From assembly GCA_017405845.1 (NCBI GenBank), contig JAFQZQ010000052.1:62001-126000 (forward strand): a DNA stretch of 64,000 nucleotides. The letters run 5' to 3'. The translations under genes and the position numbers were made by a program. Origin of the DNA: Mogibacterium sp. GTDB taxonomy: Bacteria; Bacillota; Clostridia; Peptostreptococcales; Anaerovoracaceae. Below are positions 17,385-25,550 of the stretch, one piece after another (positions within the stretch are counted from its first letter, which is position 1; each line of letters begins with the position of its first letter). The notes beneath the pieces are model-generated. The model worked only from the letters and a program-made list of their open reading frames with translations, was not told the DNA's origin and made no database searches.

Positions 17385-18179
17385 TTATTCTTGGTAACTA
17401 TCAAGGTAATCCTCAATAACCTTCTTATACCCTTCTACATCTGCGCCGACAAAGGCTTTGCAAATGGTGTTGCCGGACTTATCCACTATAAACGTGGTCG
17501 GGACCGCCTCGACGTTATCGAACGCTTTCGATACGGATTCGTTGGCGAGTATGTTGGTATATCTCACGCCGGCCTCATTGCAGATCTTCTTCGCATCCCG
17601 GATGTTGTCTTCATTACTATGCCAGGAATTGCTTTTAGCGCCTGCAGGAGATGCATCCATTACGATGCCCACCACCTGAACATTATCAGGCAGCTCTTCA
17701 TCCATAGCCGCGAGCTGTGGCATCTCTGCAATGCACGGTCCGCAGAAGGTAGCCCAGACATTGATTACAGTAACATCCTTTTCAGCAAAGATATCGTCGC
17801 TTACCGCGTTGCCATCCATGTCTACAGATTCGAAGCTTCCTATGCTGCTTCCTATTTCCATCTGTTCAACAGCATATTCGTTTCCGCCGCCATCATCATT
17901 TCCGCCCGCGCTATTCGCAAGGATAAAGAATACTGCAACATACATCGCGATTATGGCAACCGTTGAAAGAAGGTCCAGTATTCCCAGTATCTTCAGGGTC
18001 TTATCCTCTTTGGCGGACTTGCGGCCAATGAAGAAGAAGATGAAGCCAAAGAAAGCCAGTATGACCGTAACGGTCGCGACCGGTCCGGCTTTCACATCCG
18101 AAAAGATCAGTATAAAAGACAATACCGCTGAAACGATTGGTATCAGTTTTATCAAAGTTAATGCAGTTTTTTTATTCAT
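17385..18179 (-). CDS. Membrane-anchored TlpA/ResA-like thioredoxin-fold protein
   Basis: 264 residues. Three hydrophobic helices (about 9-27, 33-51, 63-90) are followed by an acidic Gly/Asn-rich linker and an extracytoplasmic thioredoxin domain (about 105-264). The active site is C146-G-P-C149 in VWATFCGPCIAEMPQL, with the cis-Pro region AVPTTFIVDKSGN. Such proteins reduce disulfides outside the membrane, for example in cytochrome maturation or oxidative repair. The three-helix anchor resembles fusions in which the membrane part carries reductant, but I see no membrane cysteines. It lies upstream of the phosphatase relic and downstream of DUF975. Confidence 0.85.
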   Translation of the reverse strand: MNKKTALTLIKLIPIVSAVLSFILIFSDVKAGPVATVTVILAFFGFIFFFIGRKSAKEDKTLKILGILDLLSTVAIIAMYVAVFFILANSAGGNDDGGGNEYAVEQMEIGSSIGSFESVDMDGNAVSDDIFAEKDVTVINVWATFCGPCIAEMPQLAAMDEELPDNVQVVGIVMDASPAGAKSNSWHSNEDNIRDAKKICNEAGVRYTNILANESVSKAFDNVEAVPTTFIVDKSGNTICKAFVGADVEGYKKVIEDYLDSYQE

Positions 18180-18197
18180 CTCTATCCCTTTCAGTTT

Positions 18198-19007
18198 TTA
18201 CTTGGCTCGGTCTTTGAGAGTCAGATACATCTCAGTCTCAGTTGCTGCCTGATAAGGGTTCGTGAAAACTATGTTGGCTATGCCAAGCGTGAACGCTCCC
18301 ACGATTCTCCATCCTATGAAGGAAAGGTCGAGTATGAAAGAGGCCCACTTGCTCCCGTTCATCATGTCTGCAGACATGGCTCTGGCCTTTTTGCCTGAGA
18401 TATCGGGATTATCTGCGATTATATATGGGACAAGTCTCCAGCAATACGCCTTGTAGATGCCCGGAATTACCAGAAGCAGTGTCCAAAGCATATTGATTAT
18501 CTGAGTGCCGAACATGGAAAACACGATATCCCTGTAATTGCTTCCGAATCCATAAGCGATGTTGTTACCGTCTACATGGGTCTCCGGGTTTGATGCATTT
18601 TGAATAAAGAATCTCCTCGCACCTACATTCAACGGGTTCAGTACCAGTGCGCTAAGCATCAGTCCCACCGTCAAAACTATACCTATCAGGGCTATTACTG
18701 CTGTTGAAACTATAACAGGGAGCAGTTTGCTTCCGGATCCGCTGACATCGACATTCTGCCCGTTTAATTCAACCTGAACAGCATCATTTCCGCTCTCCTG
18801 GATAGTGCCTGCATTCTCATCTGCCGGCGCTTCATACGATCCGTTGTTATTGTTGATGACCTGCTTTGCCGTGAAGGATGGTGAAGATGTCGATACACTG
18901 CCTATTCCTCCGGCCAACATAAGTATAAGCGCCGCAATTATGCAGGCTATCTTGTTCGCATTGTATGCAGCCTTACCTTTTGCTTTAAGTTCCTTACGAT
19001 CCCACAT
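18198..19007 (-). CDS. DUF975-family integral membrane protein
   Basis: 269 residues. The opening MWDRKELKAKGKAAYNANK, a first helix near 22-40, a Ser/Asn/Gly-rich extracytoplasmic loop (about 45-92) and then four more hydrophobic segments (about 92-120, 155-185, 212-250) match the DUF975 family. The family motif KAYCWRLVPYIIADNPDISGKKA is split here by a helix turn, and MNGSKWASFILDLSFIGW is typical. Function is not established for the family. It shares strand with the TlpA-like gene 18 nt downstream, probably co-transcribed. Confidence 0.85.
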   Translation of the reverse strand: MWDRKELKAKGKAAYNANKIACIIAALILMLAGGIGSVSTSSPSFTAKQVINNNNGSYEAPADENAGTIQESGNDAVQVELNGQNVDVSGSGSKLLPVIVSTAVIALIGIVLTVGLMLSALVLNPLNVGARRFFIQNASNPETHVDGNNIAYGFGSNYRDIVFSMFGTQIINMLWTLLLVIPGIYKAYCWRLVPYIIADNPDISGKKARAMSADMMNGSKWASFILDLSFIGWRIVGAFTLGIANIVFTNPYQAATETEMYLTLKDRAK

Positions 19008-19042
19008 TTTTCAATGATCCTTTCTATAATAGTTTTGCAGGA

Positions 19043-20020
19043 TCAGTATCCTGCGTTTATATCTATGAGATTCGTCAGCTCCCTGCCTTCCGTGTATCGC
19101 CTCAGGTTTTCGCAGAAGATGTCGACTGTTATGTCAATGGTTTCAGGGAGCCCCATATCGCCTGAGATATGTGGTGTGATTATGCAGTTTTTTGCCGTCC
19201 ACAGCGGATGATCCGAAGGGAGCGGTTCGGGGTACATTACATCGAGAGCCGCTCCGGCTATGCGGCCTTCATTGAGAGCCTCGATAAGCGCTTCCTGATC
19301 AACAACCGTGCCCCGCCCGACGTTTATTACAAAAGCCTTTTCAGGGAGCAACGCTATGCGTTCAGCACTCAGCAGGCCATCGCTTTCAGAAGTGCCCGGT
19401 ACGCAGAGTACCAGTACATCTATCTGATCATCCTCAGCGCGGCTGCTCAGGACACTTTCAAAGTCGTCCATCCTGAACACCTCATCAAAGAAGTCGCGGT
19501 CTTTCCCGCTGCGACTGAATCCTATCACCTTTCCGGCTCCGAGAGCCCTGAACCGTTTTGCTGCGTTCTGTCCCAGATTTCCCGTACCGGCTATCGCGAT
19601 CACGCTGCCCTTGATGGATCTGATTTTAAGGTCTCTGGTCCATCCTCTCTCTTCTATTACTTTGAAGTATTCCGGCATGCGCCTCATGAGAAGGAGCGTC
19701 ACCATTATGATGTGCTCGGATATCGCCAACCCGTAGGCTCCCGAGCTGTTCGAGAGCAGCACATCTCCCCGGTCGAAGACTCCGCTTTTCAGAAAGTGCC
19801 CCACGCCGGCGGAGACAGAGTGACACCATTTCAGGCGAGGCATCTCCTTGAGCAGCTCTCCTTCATCGCAGTAGACCACCTCCGCGTCGCCGATCTTTCC
19901 GGCAGCTTCTATACCACTGTCAAAAAAGCCCATCTCAAAACCGCATTCCTCAGCGACAGAGCGCATCTGCTGCTTGTTTGCATCAGATAAAAAGTCGCAG
20001 ATCGCGTAGCATTTCTTCAT
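19043..20020 (-). CDS. D-isomer-specific 2-hydroxyacid dehydrogenase
   Basis: 325-residue NAD-dependent dehydrogenase. The Rossmann motif is AGTGNLGQNAAKRFRALG (about residues 139-156). The catalytic Arg lies in VINVGRGTVVDQEALIEAL, the Glu in the ALDVMYPEPLPSDHPLW stretch, and the His in CIITPHISGD. Length matches the family. It probably reduces a 2-keto acid; the substrate cannot be read from sequence. It lies 27 nt downstream of the DUF4230 gene on the same strand, and the two could share a transcript. The YdcF/SerA-like and glyoxylate-reductase-like subgroups are alternatives. Confidence 0.88.
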   Translation of the reverse strand: MKKCYAICDFLSDANKQQMRSVAEECGFEMGFFDSGIEAAGKIGDAEVVYCDEGELLKEMPRLKWCHSVSAGVGHFLKSGVFDRGDVLLSNSSGAYGLAISEHIIMVTLLLMRRMPEYFKVIEERGWTRDLKIRSIKGSVIAIAGTGNLGQNAAKRFRALGAGKVIGFSRSGKDRDFFDEVFRMDDFESVLSSRAEDDQIDVLVLCVPGTSESDGLLSAERIALLPEKAFVINVGRGTVVDQEALIEALNEGRIAGAALDVMYPEPLPSDHPLWTAKNCIITPHISGDMGLPETIDITVDIFCENLRRYTEGRELTNLIDINAGY

Positions 20021-20047
20021 ATCAGCACTCCTTCAGCCTGCCGGGCC

Positions 20048-20821
20048 CTACTTAAATTCCACTTTTAATTTGTACTTCGATGACAGATTCGAAATCACAG
20101 GCTGGAAGATCTCCCAGATAGAGTGCTCAGCAGCAGCTTTTGCATCTTCGAGCACGTTCTCGTCTTCCAGTTTCTGTAGCATCCTGTCCTTAGCCTGCGT
20201 TTCCACCTCAGCCTGCTGCTCAGGCGTCAGTTTTATGTTCCCGAACGCAAAGGCTTCCTTTTCAACTTCTCCGAACTGTATATTCTCGCTCGGGATGTTG
20301 ATAGGCTCGAGATCCGGCGCCGGCACTTTCATTGTCACAGTCTTTGTTTCTTCGTCGAGTGTTATGTCACCGGCAGTCAGTCCGCTCAGGTCGACGGTAT
20401 AGACAGCCTTACCGTTATACGTGATAAGCTGGTACTTCGAGAACGCCTTTATCTTGAACAGGCCTGTCTGGGTAAGTGTTGTAACATCGGAAACATCTCT
20501 CGAGTACACTTCAAGCCTTTTGAGCTGCTCTTCGTCACCGAGCACAGCATCAGCAAAATCAGCAACCTTATAACCGAAGATCCTATGATTGATCAGCGTA
20601 AAGTCGTGATCCTCAACTGCAGTCTCAGTAGTGAAAAGAGCCTTGAAGGCATCTTTAACTGCGAGACCGTGCATGTATGCCGTGAAGCATGTAAGAATGA
20701 GCATGCCGGCGATGATACCCACGAAAAAAGTGCGTATCCTTGCGAACCAGCCCTTGCGCCTTCCCTTTCTCTCAGCTTTTTTGAGAGCATGCTTCATTTC
20801 ATTGTCGTTCATCTCAGCCAT
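20048..20821 (-). CDS. DUF4230-family membrane-anchored protein
   Basis: 257 residues. A basic N-terminus (KKAERKGRRKGWFARIRT) precedes one transmembrane helix (about 31-50). An extracytoplasmic domain with LEVYSRDVSDVTTLTQTGLFKIKAFSK split over adjacent beta strands and KTVTMKVPAPDLEPINIP is typical of DUF4230. A C-terminal helical region (QQAEVETQAKDRMLQKLEDE) follows. Function unknown in the family. It lies 17 nt downstream of the mutT stop. Confidence 0.78.
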   Translation of the reverse strand: MAEMNDNEMKHALKKAERKGRRKGWFARIRTFFVGIIAGMLILTCFTAYMHGLAVKDAFKALFTTETAVEDHDFTLINHRIFGYKVADFADAVLGDEEQLKRLEVYSRDVSDVTTLTQTGLFKIKAFSKYQLITYNGKAVYTVDLSGLTAGDITLDEETKTVTMKVPAPDLEPINIPSENIQFGEVEKEAFAFGNIKLTPEQQAEVETQAKDRMLQKLEDENVLEDAKAAAEHSIWEIFQPVISNLSSKYKLKVEFK

Positions 20822-20837
20822 GTATTTACCCTCCTGC

Positions 20838-21227
20838 TTATGCTTTTTCCGAGAGCTTTTTTATAATTTCTATATCCGAAGGCAGCCATCTGACCTGCCA
20901 CGGGTCGTTCAGCGGAAGCCATCTGGCTGACTCATGCTCAAGAAGCGTCAGCTCTCCGCTGATGATACTGCAAATGAAACAATCCATGGACATATGGAAT
21001 TCCGGGTAGTCGTACTCTACAGTCATAAAAAACTCATCGACCGACACTTCTGTGTCTAGCTCCTCGCGTATCTCTCTGACAAGAGCCTCCTCAGGAGTCT
21101 CCCCTTTCTCCACTTTGCCGCCCGGAAATTCCCACCAGTCTTTCCACGCACCATAACCGCGCTGTGTGGCGAAGAATCTTCCGTCCTCTATTAATATCGC
21201 AGCTACTACTTTTATAGATTTATCCAC
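20838..21227 (-). CDS. mutT: MutT-like Nudix hydrolase ((deoxy)nucleoside triphosphate pyrophosphohydrolase)
   Basis: 129 residues, a minimal Nudix protein. The Nudix box is complete: GGKVEKGETPEEALVREI followed by REELDTEV (about residues 38-62), with the metal-binding Glu residues. The N-terminal VVAAILIEDGRFFATQRGYG and C-terminal WLPLNDPWQVRWLPSD match the 8-oxo-dGTP-type MutT subgroup, which cleans oxidised nucleotides from the pool. Translation starts at GTG (21227) behind AGAGGTTTTT; no suitable ATG is closer. It is part of a same-strand cluster with the ABM and DUF4230 genes. Confidence 0.9.
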   Translation of the reverse strand: MDKSIKVVAAILIEDGRFFATQRGYGAWKDWWEFPGGKVEKGETPEEALVREIREELDTEVSVDEFFMTVEYDYPEFHMSMDCFICSIISGELTLLEHESARWLPLNDPWQVRWLPSDIEIIKKLSEKA

Positions 21228-21241
21228 AAAAACCTCTGCGC

Positions 21242-21526
21242 CTACTTTGTATAGCGCTCAAGCACCGTTTCATACACGTAATCCGCTTTGATTTCGCCGA
21301 GACGTTTGAAGTGAGGCTCGGCATTGTGGCTCTTTATGGCCTCATCATCTGCCCACTTTTCAAGCAGGAAGAGCTCATCCGGCGAATCTGCCGCAAAGTA
21401 ATAATCGTATTTTATATTGCCGGCTTCGGCGCGGCTGGCAGCATCAAGGCCTTCAGCTTTTATAGCCTCGAGGAACTTCTCACGCATGCCCTCTTTGCAC
21501 TTGTAAGTCACATTCAGGATCTCCAT
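21242..21526 (-). CDS. Antibiotic biosynthesis monooxygenase (ABM)-family protein
   Basis: 94 residues, the typical size of a single ABM/YgiN-like ferredoxin-fold domain. The pattern EILNVTYKCKEGMREKFLEAI and YDYYFAADSPDELFLLEKW, then SHNAEPHFKRLGE, matches the family, which works as dimers in quinol or small-molecule oxidation. The individual substrate is unknown. It starts with ATG at 21526 behind GAAAGGAG, 43 nt after the macrodomain gene, and precedes mutT by 14 nt, suggesting co-transcription with it. Confidence 0.85.
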   Translation of the reverse strand: MEILNVTYKCKEGMREKFLEAIKAEGLDAASRAEAGNIKYDYYFAADSPDELFLLEKWADDEAIKSHNAEPHFKRLGEIKADYVYETVLERYTK

Positions 21527-21569
21527 GTCCGACTCCTTTCACTTCTCATACTTTCACGGCACATGGTAT

Positions 21570-22724
21570 TTATGCGCCGAGCATCTGCTGATCGTATTCG
21601 AACAGAATACAGTTTATCTCATATATATCGTAATTGCCGGTTTCTATGCAATACTTGATGATCTGATCGAAAACCAGGCTCGGCGAGAGCGCAAGCCCGG
21701 CTCGCGCGAGTAGATCATTGGTTTCATCAAGGCTGAGCTTCAGCGCGATCGCAAGCGCGAGTGCCGTCTTCTTGCTCGGTTTATAATCCACATTGCTCCT
21801 TATCTTCGAGAAATGCTTTCTGTCTATGTTGGCCCTTTTATACACGTCCGGATCAGACAGCCCGCGGCGATCGATCAACATAAACAGGTATTCCTGAAAC
21901 GTCTTATCCATATGCTTGAGGCGGTCTTTCAGCGACGCCCCCTCAGTCGGAAACGACGGAGCATATGACGGAGCAGCTCGCAAAGACCCGGACGCACTGC
22001 TTTTCGGCCTGATTGGCATCGCTTTTTCCAAAGGAGCACTCGAGTATTCTTCCGCAATAGACGCCTCATTCCGGAGTATTAAACTTTCGTCCAGTTCACC
22101 CGGGCGCAGGGTGCGGCTTAAATCCTCATCTATTGAAGACTCTTCGTACCCGCCGAAGAAATCATCATCCATCCGGTTAAATGAAGGATAGCAATACACC
22201 TCACGGTCTTCGATGAATGTCTTTATATCCGAAAATAGCTTGCCTGATACCGCGAAGGACTCCTTGTCGTAAACCACCAGCAGCACTTCCATCTCGTTCA
22301 CAAGCAGGAATCTGCTGATTTCTGACATTGCTATCCGCAGAGCTTCGTCCTTAGGGAACCCGTAAGTGCCGGTCGCAATCAGCGGAAAGGCGATCGACTC
22401 ACAGCCGAGTTCTGCAGCCAGTTTCAGCGAGTTGCTGTAGCATTTAGCCACAGTCTCGCGCTCGCCGAAACCGCCGCCACGCCACGCAGGGCCGACGGTG
22501 TGGATTATGTATTTCGCACGCAGGTCAAAAGCAGGTGTCCACGCCGCCTCACCGGGCGACATCTCACCGATTTTGCGCCTTGCTTCGAGCAGCCTGTCCC
22601 AGCCTGCAGCCTCATAGATCGCCTGATCGACACCCCTGCCGACCCCGACTGCAGGATTCGCGGTATTGACTATCGCATCTGCTTCTACATTTATTATGTT
22701 GTTGCGAATGATTTGAAGTGCCAT
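21570..22724 (-). CDS. Macrodomain protein fused to a C-terminal helical/HTH-like domain
   Basis: 384 residues. Residues 1-~165 are an Appr-1''-p macrodomain: NAIVNTANPAVGVGRGVDQAI (the NTAN ADP-ribose loop), YIIHTVGPAW and FPLIATGTYGFPKDEALRIA. These domains bind or remove ADP-ribose from proteins or O-acetyl-ADP-ribose. After a Ser/Pro-rich linker (about 210-270), the last ~110 residues (FQEYLFMLIDRRGLSDPDVY, RKHFSKIRSN, TALALAIALKLSLDETNDLL) look like an HTH-type helical module. The neighbour upstream is a VWA protein. The fusion suggests an ADP-ribose-responsive regulator; that is inference. The macrodomain call is secure, the tail is not. Confidence 0.85.
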   Translation of the reverse strand: MALQIIRNNIINVEADAIVNTANPAVGVGRGVDQAIYEAAGWDRLLEARRKIGEMSPGEAAWTPAFDLRAKYIIHTVGPAWRGGGFGERETVAKCYSNSLKLAAELGCESIAFPLIATGTYGFPKDEALRIAMSEISRFLLVNEMEVLLVVYDKESFAVSGKLFSDIKTFIEDREVYCYPSFNRMDDDFFGGYEESSIDEDLSRTLRPGELDESLILRNEASIAEEYSSAPLEKAMPIRPKSSASGSLRAAPSYAPSFPTEGASLKDRLKHMDKTFQEYLFMLIDRRGLSDPDVYKRANIDRKHFSKIRSNVDYKPSKKTALALAIALKLSLDETNDLLARAGLALSPSLVFDQIIKYCIETGNYDIYEINCILFEYDQQMLGA

Positions 22725-22844
22725 TTTTCAGTCTCTCCATTTGACCGGTCAAATCCGGATACCCGAACGGCAGCGCACCATCGCTGATGCGCTGCTTTTA
22801 TTATACACTATAACGTTTTTTCAAGGTTAAAACCTTTTCACAGA

Positions 22845-23501
22845 CTATTCCGCTGACCTGCACGCAAAGTCCGCACGTATCTCATCCAGCTCTCCGTCGC
22901 AAAGGGTATATCCTCTCGCCATTTTAGTCATCGATTCCGCTACTACTGAGAAGTTCTTCGCGATCCCTATCCCGTCATTATGAAATCTTGCGGACCTCTC
23001 AGGTGCGATGCCGATCCTGCCGGCCACACTTACCGCATCCATGTTGGCTCCAAGGAATATAAACTCCCAGCCGTATTTTTTCTGCTGTCTTTCGATCATT
23101 CTCTTTACGCGTCTGTAGTCGAAGATCACGCTTGAGTTTTCCATGCCGTCTGTCGTGATCACGAAGAGAGTCTTCGACGGCCTGTCCTCCACCCTTGCGT
23201 ACTTGTGTACATTGCCAATGTGGTGTATTGCGCCGCCGACAGCATCGAGCAGAGCTGTGCTGCCTCTGACATAATACGTGTCTTCGTCCAGCTCTTTCAC
23301 CTTATCCACCGGCACTCTGTCATGTATCACCTCAGATATGTGATCGAACAGCACAGTCGACCAGATGATGTTGTCGGACTCTTCCTTCTGCTTCGCGAGC
23401 ATCGCGTTGAAGCCTCCGATCGTGTCCGCCTCAAGACCGCCCATCGATCCGCTCCTGTCCATGATGAAAACAACTTCCACTTTCTCACTCTTTGTATTCA
23501 T
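22845..23501 (-). CDS. VWA-domain protein
   Basis: 218 residues, essentially one von Willebrand A domain. The MIDAS metal site is visible as FIMDRSGSMGGLEADTIGGF (DxSxS, about residues 13-17), a Thr in the VRGSTALLDAVGGAI loop and the Asp in FVITTDGMENSS. No signal peptide, so cytoplasmic. Such stand-alone VWA proteins mediate metal-dependent protein contacts in stress and tellurite-type clusters. It precedes the macrodomain gene by ~120 nt on the same strand and overlaps the end of a 29-codon frame by ATGA. Confidence 0.9.
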   Translation of the reverse strand: MNTKSEKVEVVFIMDRSGSMGGLEADTIGGFNAMLAKQKEESDNIIWSTVLFDHISEVIHDRVPVDKVKELDEDTYYVRGSTALLDAVGGAIHHIGNVHKYARVEDRPSKTLFVITTDGMENSSVIFDYRRVKRMIERQQKKYGWEFIFLGANMDAVSVAGRIGIAPERSARFHNDGIGIAKNFSVVAESMTKMARGYTLCDGELDEIRADFACRSAE

Positions 23502-23587
23502 TGCCTGCCTCCTTTTCGAACTTTCTGCTCTATCCTGTTTGCAAGCTCATAATACAGTTCCACGAGACTGTAATGGTCGCCCGCCAT
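23498..23587 (-). CDS. Possible small ORF or gene remnant coupled to the VWA gene
   Basis: A 29-codon frame (MAGDHYSLVELYYELANRIE...) ends TGA overlapping the VWA ATG, and its last codons supply the VWA ribosome site (GGAGG). It starts only 6 nt after the T-tract of the SEC-C terminator and has no ribosome site of its own. It may be a coupling peptide or the surviving C-terminus of a lost upstream gene. Confidence 0.3.
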   Translation of the reverse strand: MAGDHYSLVELYYELANRIEQKVRKGGRQ

Positions 23588-23590
23588 GCG

Positions 23591-23620
23591 ACAAAAAGGC
23601 CATCCCGCTTGGGATGGCCT
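23591..23620 (-). terminator. Rho-independent terminator after the SEC-C gene
   Basis: Perfect 10-bp stem AGGCCATCCC / GGGATGGCCT with a 4-nt loop, followed on the minus strand by TTTTTG, 14 nt after the SEC-C stop. Confidence 0.9.
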
Positions 23621-23634
23621 CTTATCATTCAGTT

Positions 23635-24645
23635 TTAGTTGCGCCCACAGCAGTTCTTGTACTTCTTGCCGCTTCCGCATGGGCATGGATCGTTTCGACC
23701 GATCTTTACACGCCTGACCGGAGCGCTTTTGGTGATCGCCGGGCCGCTGTTCTTAAGCGACATCAGAGCTACCATTTCGTAATAGTCGTGTCCGCGGTTG
23801 TCCCTTATGCGGCATTCCCTGCTCATCTCGATATACAGCTCTGTGAAGTTGAATCGCTCTTCATCGGATTCAAATTCAAATCGTGAAGACGAATCGCCTG
23901 CACCTTCTTCGTCCGCAATGAATGCCTCCACAGCATCGTTCACGCGCATGTGATTGTTGACGGTCTCGTAGAGCTCGTGAATTTTGAGCGCAGCAATATC
24001 CGGACCGCATCCGAAGTGCTCCTCGATGAAGGTTTTCATCTTCTGGTGCGATTCACGGCTGATGAGGCTGCCCTGCTCGTATAGCTCTTCAACCTCTTCG
24101 GCACTTGGCACGTAAAACGAAAGATCTCTCTGCACCTCCTGCTCGAGGTATTTATAGTAATCGTTCTTTTCAAAGCCGTTGAGCACCAGTCTGCCGTCTC
24201 TTTCGGTGAACCACTGATAATAGCCCGGTGTAGAGTCAAACAGCTCCATTACTTCAACAATATTTGTGCCGGGATACTTGAGTGCAAACAAGTCTTTCAG
24301 CACGTCATACGTCATTACTCCGTACAGGTATTTGCCCGCCTCGATACACTTGTACATCCAGTTGCGCTTGCGCCATCTCAGCGTCAGCTCATCTGAGTGC
24401 ACTTCTTCATAAGTCTCGCGCACTTCCTGCGGTATTATGACCTTGTCTCCGGGCTCGCAAAGAACCAGGCCTTCACGTTCCAGGAGCTGAGCAAGCATCT
24501 TGTCCGTCTCTACAGTCAGGATCACTCCCGCCGGCTTGCCGAGCAGAAAGCGGAACATCGCCATCTCGCTCTCACCCAAAGAGCTTAGCCTGTCCTCGAA
24601 GCTGCCTTTCATATTGTCTGTTGGTTTCTGATTGGTTTGTTCCAT
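23635..24645 (-). CDS. SEC-C zinc-binding domain protein
   Basis: 336 residues. The C-terminus is a canonical SEC-C module: [19 protein letters not shown] (about 316-334), the zinc-binding motif first seen at the end of SecA. The upstream ~310 residues are mostly helical, with [20 protein letters not shown] and an HEDEDD-like acidic stretch. They resemble a family of clostridial SEC-C proteins of unknown function with a region like the YecA/plasmid-type helical domain. The ATG is at 24645. It lies 12 nt downstream of the AIM24 gene and is followed by a terminator. Confidence 0.8.
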   Translation of the reverse strand: MEQTNQKPTDNMKGSFEDRLSSLGESEMAMFRFLLGKPAGVILTVETDKMLAQLLEREGLVLCEPGDKVIIPQEVRETYEEVHSDELTLRWRKRNWMYKCIEAGKYLYGVMTYDVLKDLFALKYPGTNIVEVMELFDSTPGYYQWFTERDGRLVLNGFEKNDYYKYLEQEVQRDLSFYVPSAEEVEELYEQGSLISRESHQKMKTFIEEHFGCGPDIAALKIHELYETVNNHMRVNDAVEAFIADEEGAGDSSSRFEFESDEERFNFTELYIEMSRECRIRDNRGHDYYEMVALMSLKNSGPAITKSAPVRRVKIGRNDPCPCGSGKKYKNCCGRN

Positions 24646-24657
24646 GTTTATAACTTT

Positions 24658-25332
24658 TTAGTTGCTTGGATGCGGCATATATGCGTAAAGATTCATGGCC
24701 AGAGCGTTGATCGGCATAGTCTGCAGCCAGACCTTTCCCGGGCCGGTAACGACTGTGTTGAACAGTCCTTCGCCTCCGAGAACAACATTGGTGAAGCCCT
24801 TAACTGTCACGATCTCCATTGAGCATGTTGCCTCCATTGCTGCCACGTATCCGCTGTCTACGACCAGCTGTTCACCGGCGCCAAGCTCTCTCTCCTGTAC
24901 TGATCCGTCAATCTCGAGCCACGCGTATCCGCTGCCGGAGTACGCCTGCATGAGGAAGCCTTCACCTCCGAAGAATCCCGTAGCTGCTCTTTTCTGCAGA
25001 TAAATATCCATGTTGACGCCTTCTGTAGCAGCAAGGAACGAAGTTTTCTGAGCAATGATAGGTGTCTCGCTGATATTAAAGGCCATGATATCTCCAGGGG
25101 AATGCTTTGCAAGAGTAAGCTCTCCTGCCTGTGTTGCCGAATAGTGGTTGAGAGCAAGTGATTCACCAACAAGAGCCTTTTTGAACATTCCTCCAAGACC
25201 ACCCGTTTTTGTCTCCATCTGGATCCCCGGTGTCATCCATGCCATTGCCCCACTTTGACACTTGATGCTCTCGCCCTGATCCATATGCAAAGTAAGAACT
25301 GTAAACGGCTGATTCTTTATCTCATATTTCAT
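24658..25332 (-). CDS. AIM24/TIGR00266-family protein
   Basis: 224-residue member of the AIM24 (tryptophan-RNA-attenuator-like beta fold) family, found in many bacteria and in mitochondria. Family motifs: MKYEIKNQPFTVLTLHMDQG, ESIKCQSGAMAWMTPGIQM, GESLALNHYSA, SPGDIMAFNIS, GGEGFLMQAYSGSGYAWLE and ALGGEGLFN-like VVLGGEGLFNTVVTGPGKV. Function is not firmly known. First gene of a two-gene unit with the SEC-C gene. GAAGGGAG lies upstream of the ATG. Confidence 0.88.
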   Translation of the reverse strand: MKYEIKNQPFTVLTLHMDQGESIKCQSGAMAWMTPGIQMETKTGGLGGMFKKALVGESLALNHYSATQAGELTLAKHSPGDIMAFNISETPIIAQKTSFLAATEGVNMDIYLQKRAATGFFGGEGFLMQAYSGSGYAWLEIDGSVQERELGAGEQLVVDSGYVAAMEATCSMEIVTVKGFTNVVLGGEGLFNTVVTGPGKVWLQTMPINALAMNLYAYMPHPSN

Positions 25333-25461
25333 TTTTAGTCTCCCTTCTCATAAAATAACGTTCGCAACTATTATACACCGCTTTACACCTGTTACACATC
25401 ACAATCTGCATACGCTTTTACAAAAGGGAGACCTGCCGTATGTGAAAAACCGTTTGGCTTA

Positions 25462-25470
25462 TGATATAAT
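25462..25470 (+). promoter_or_regulatory. Extended -10 promoter of the amidohydrolase operon
   Basis: TGATATAAT: TATAAT preceded by TGn, with no good -35. The ~80-nt leader contains a GGCTGCC/GGCAGCC hairpin (25476-25482, 25504-25510) with a TGCATGCA palindrome in its loop, then the self-complementary CCGTTAACGG and a T-rich run before the GGAG ribosome site. An attenuating role is possible but unproven. Confidence 0.55.
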
Positions 25471-25550
25471 TTTTTGGCTGCCGGGTTCTGCATGCAGACA
25501 GGAGGCAGCCCCCGTTAACGGAATCATTTTTTCTATTTTGGAGTTAAGCA

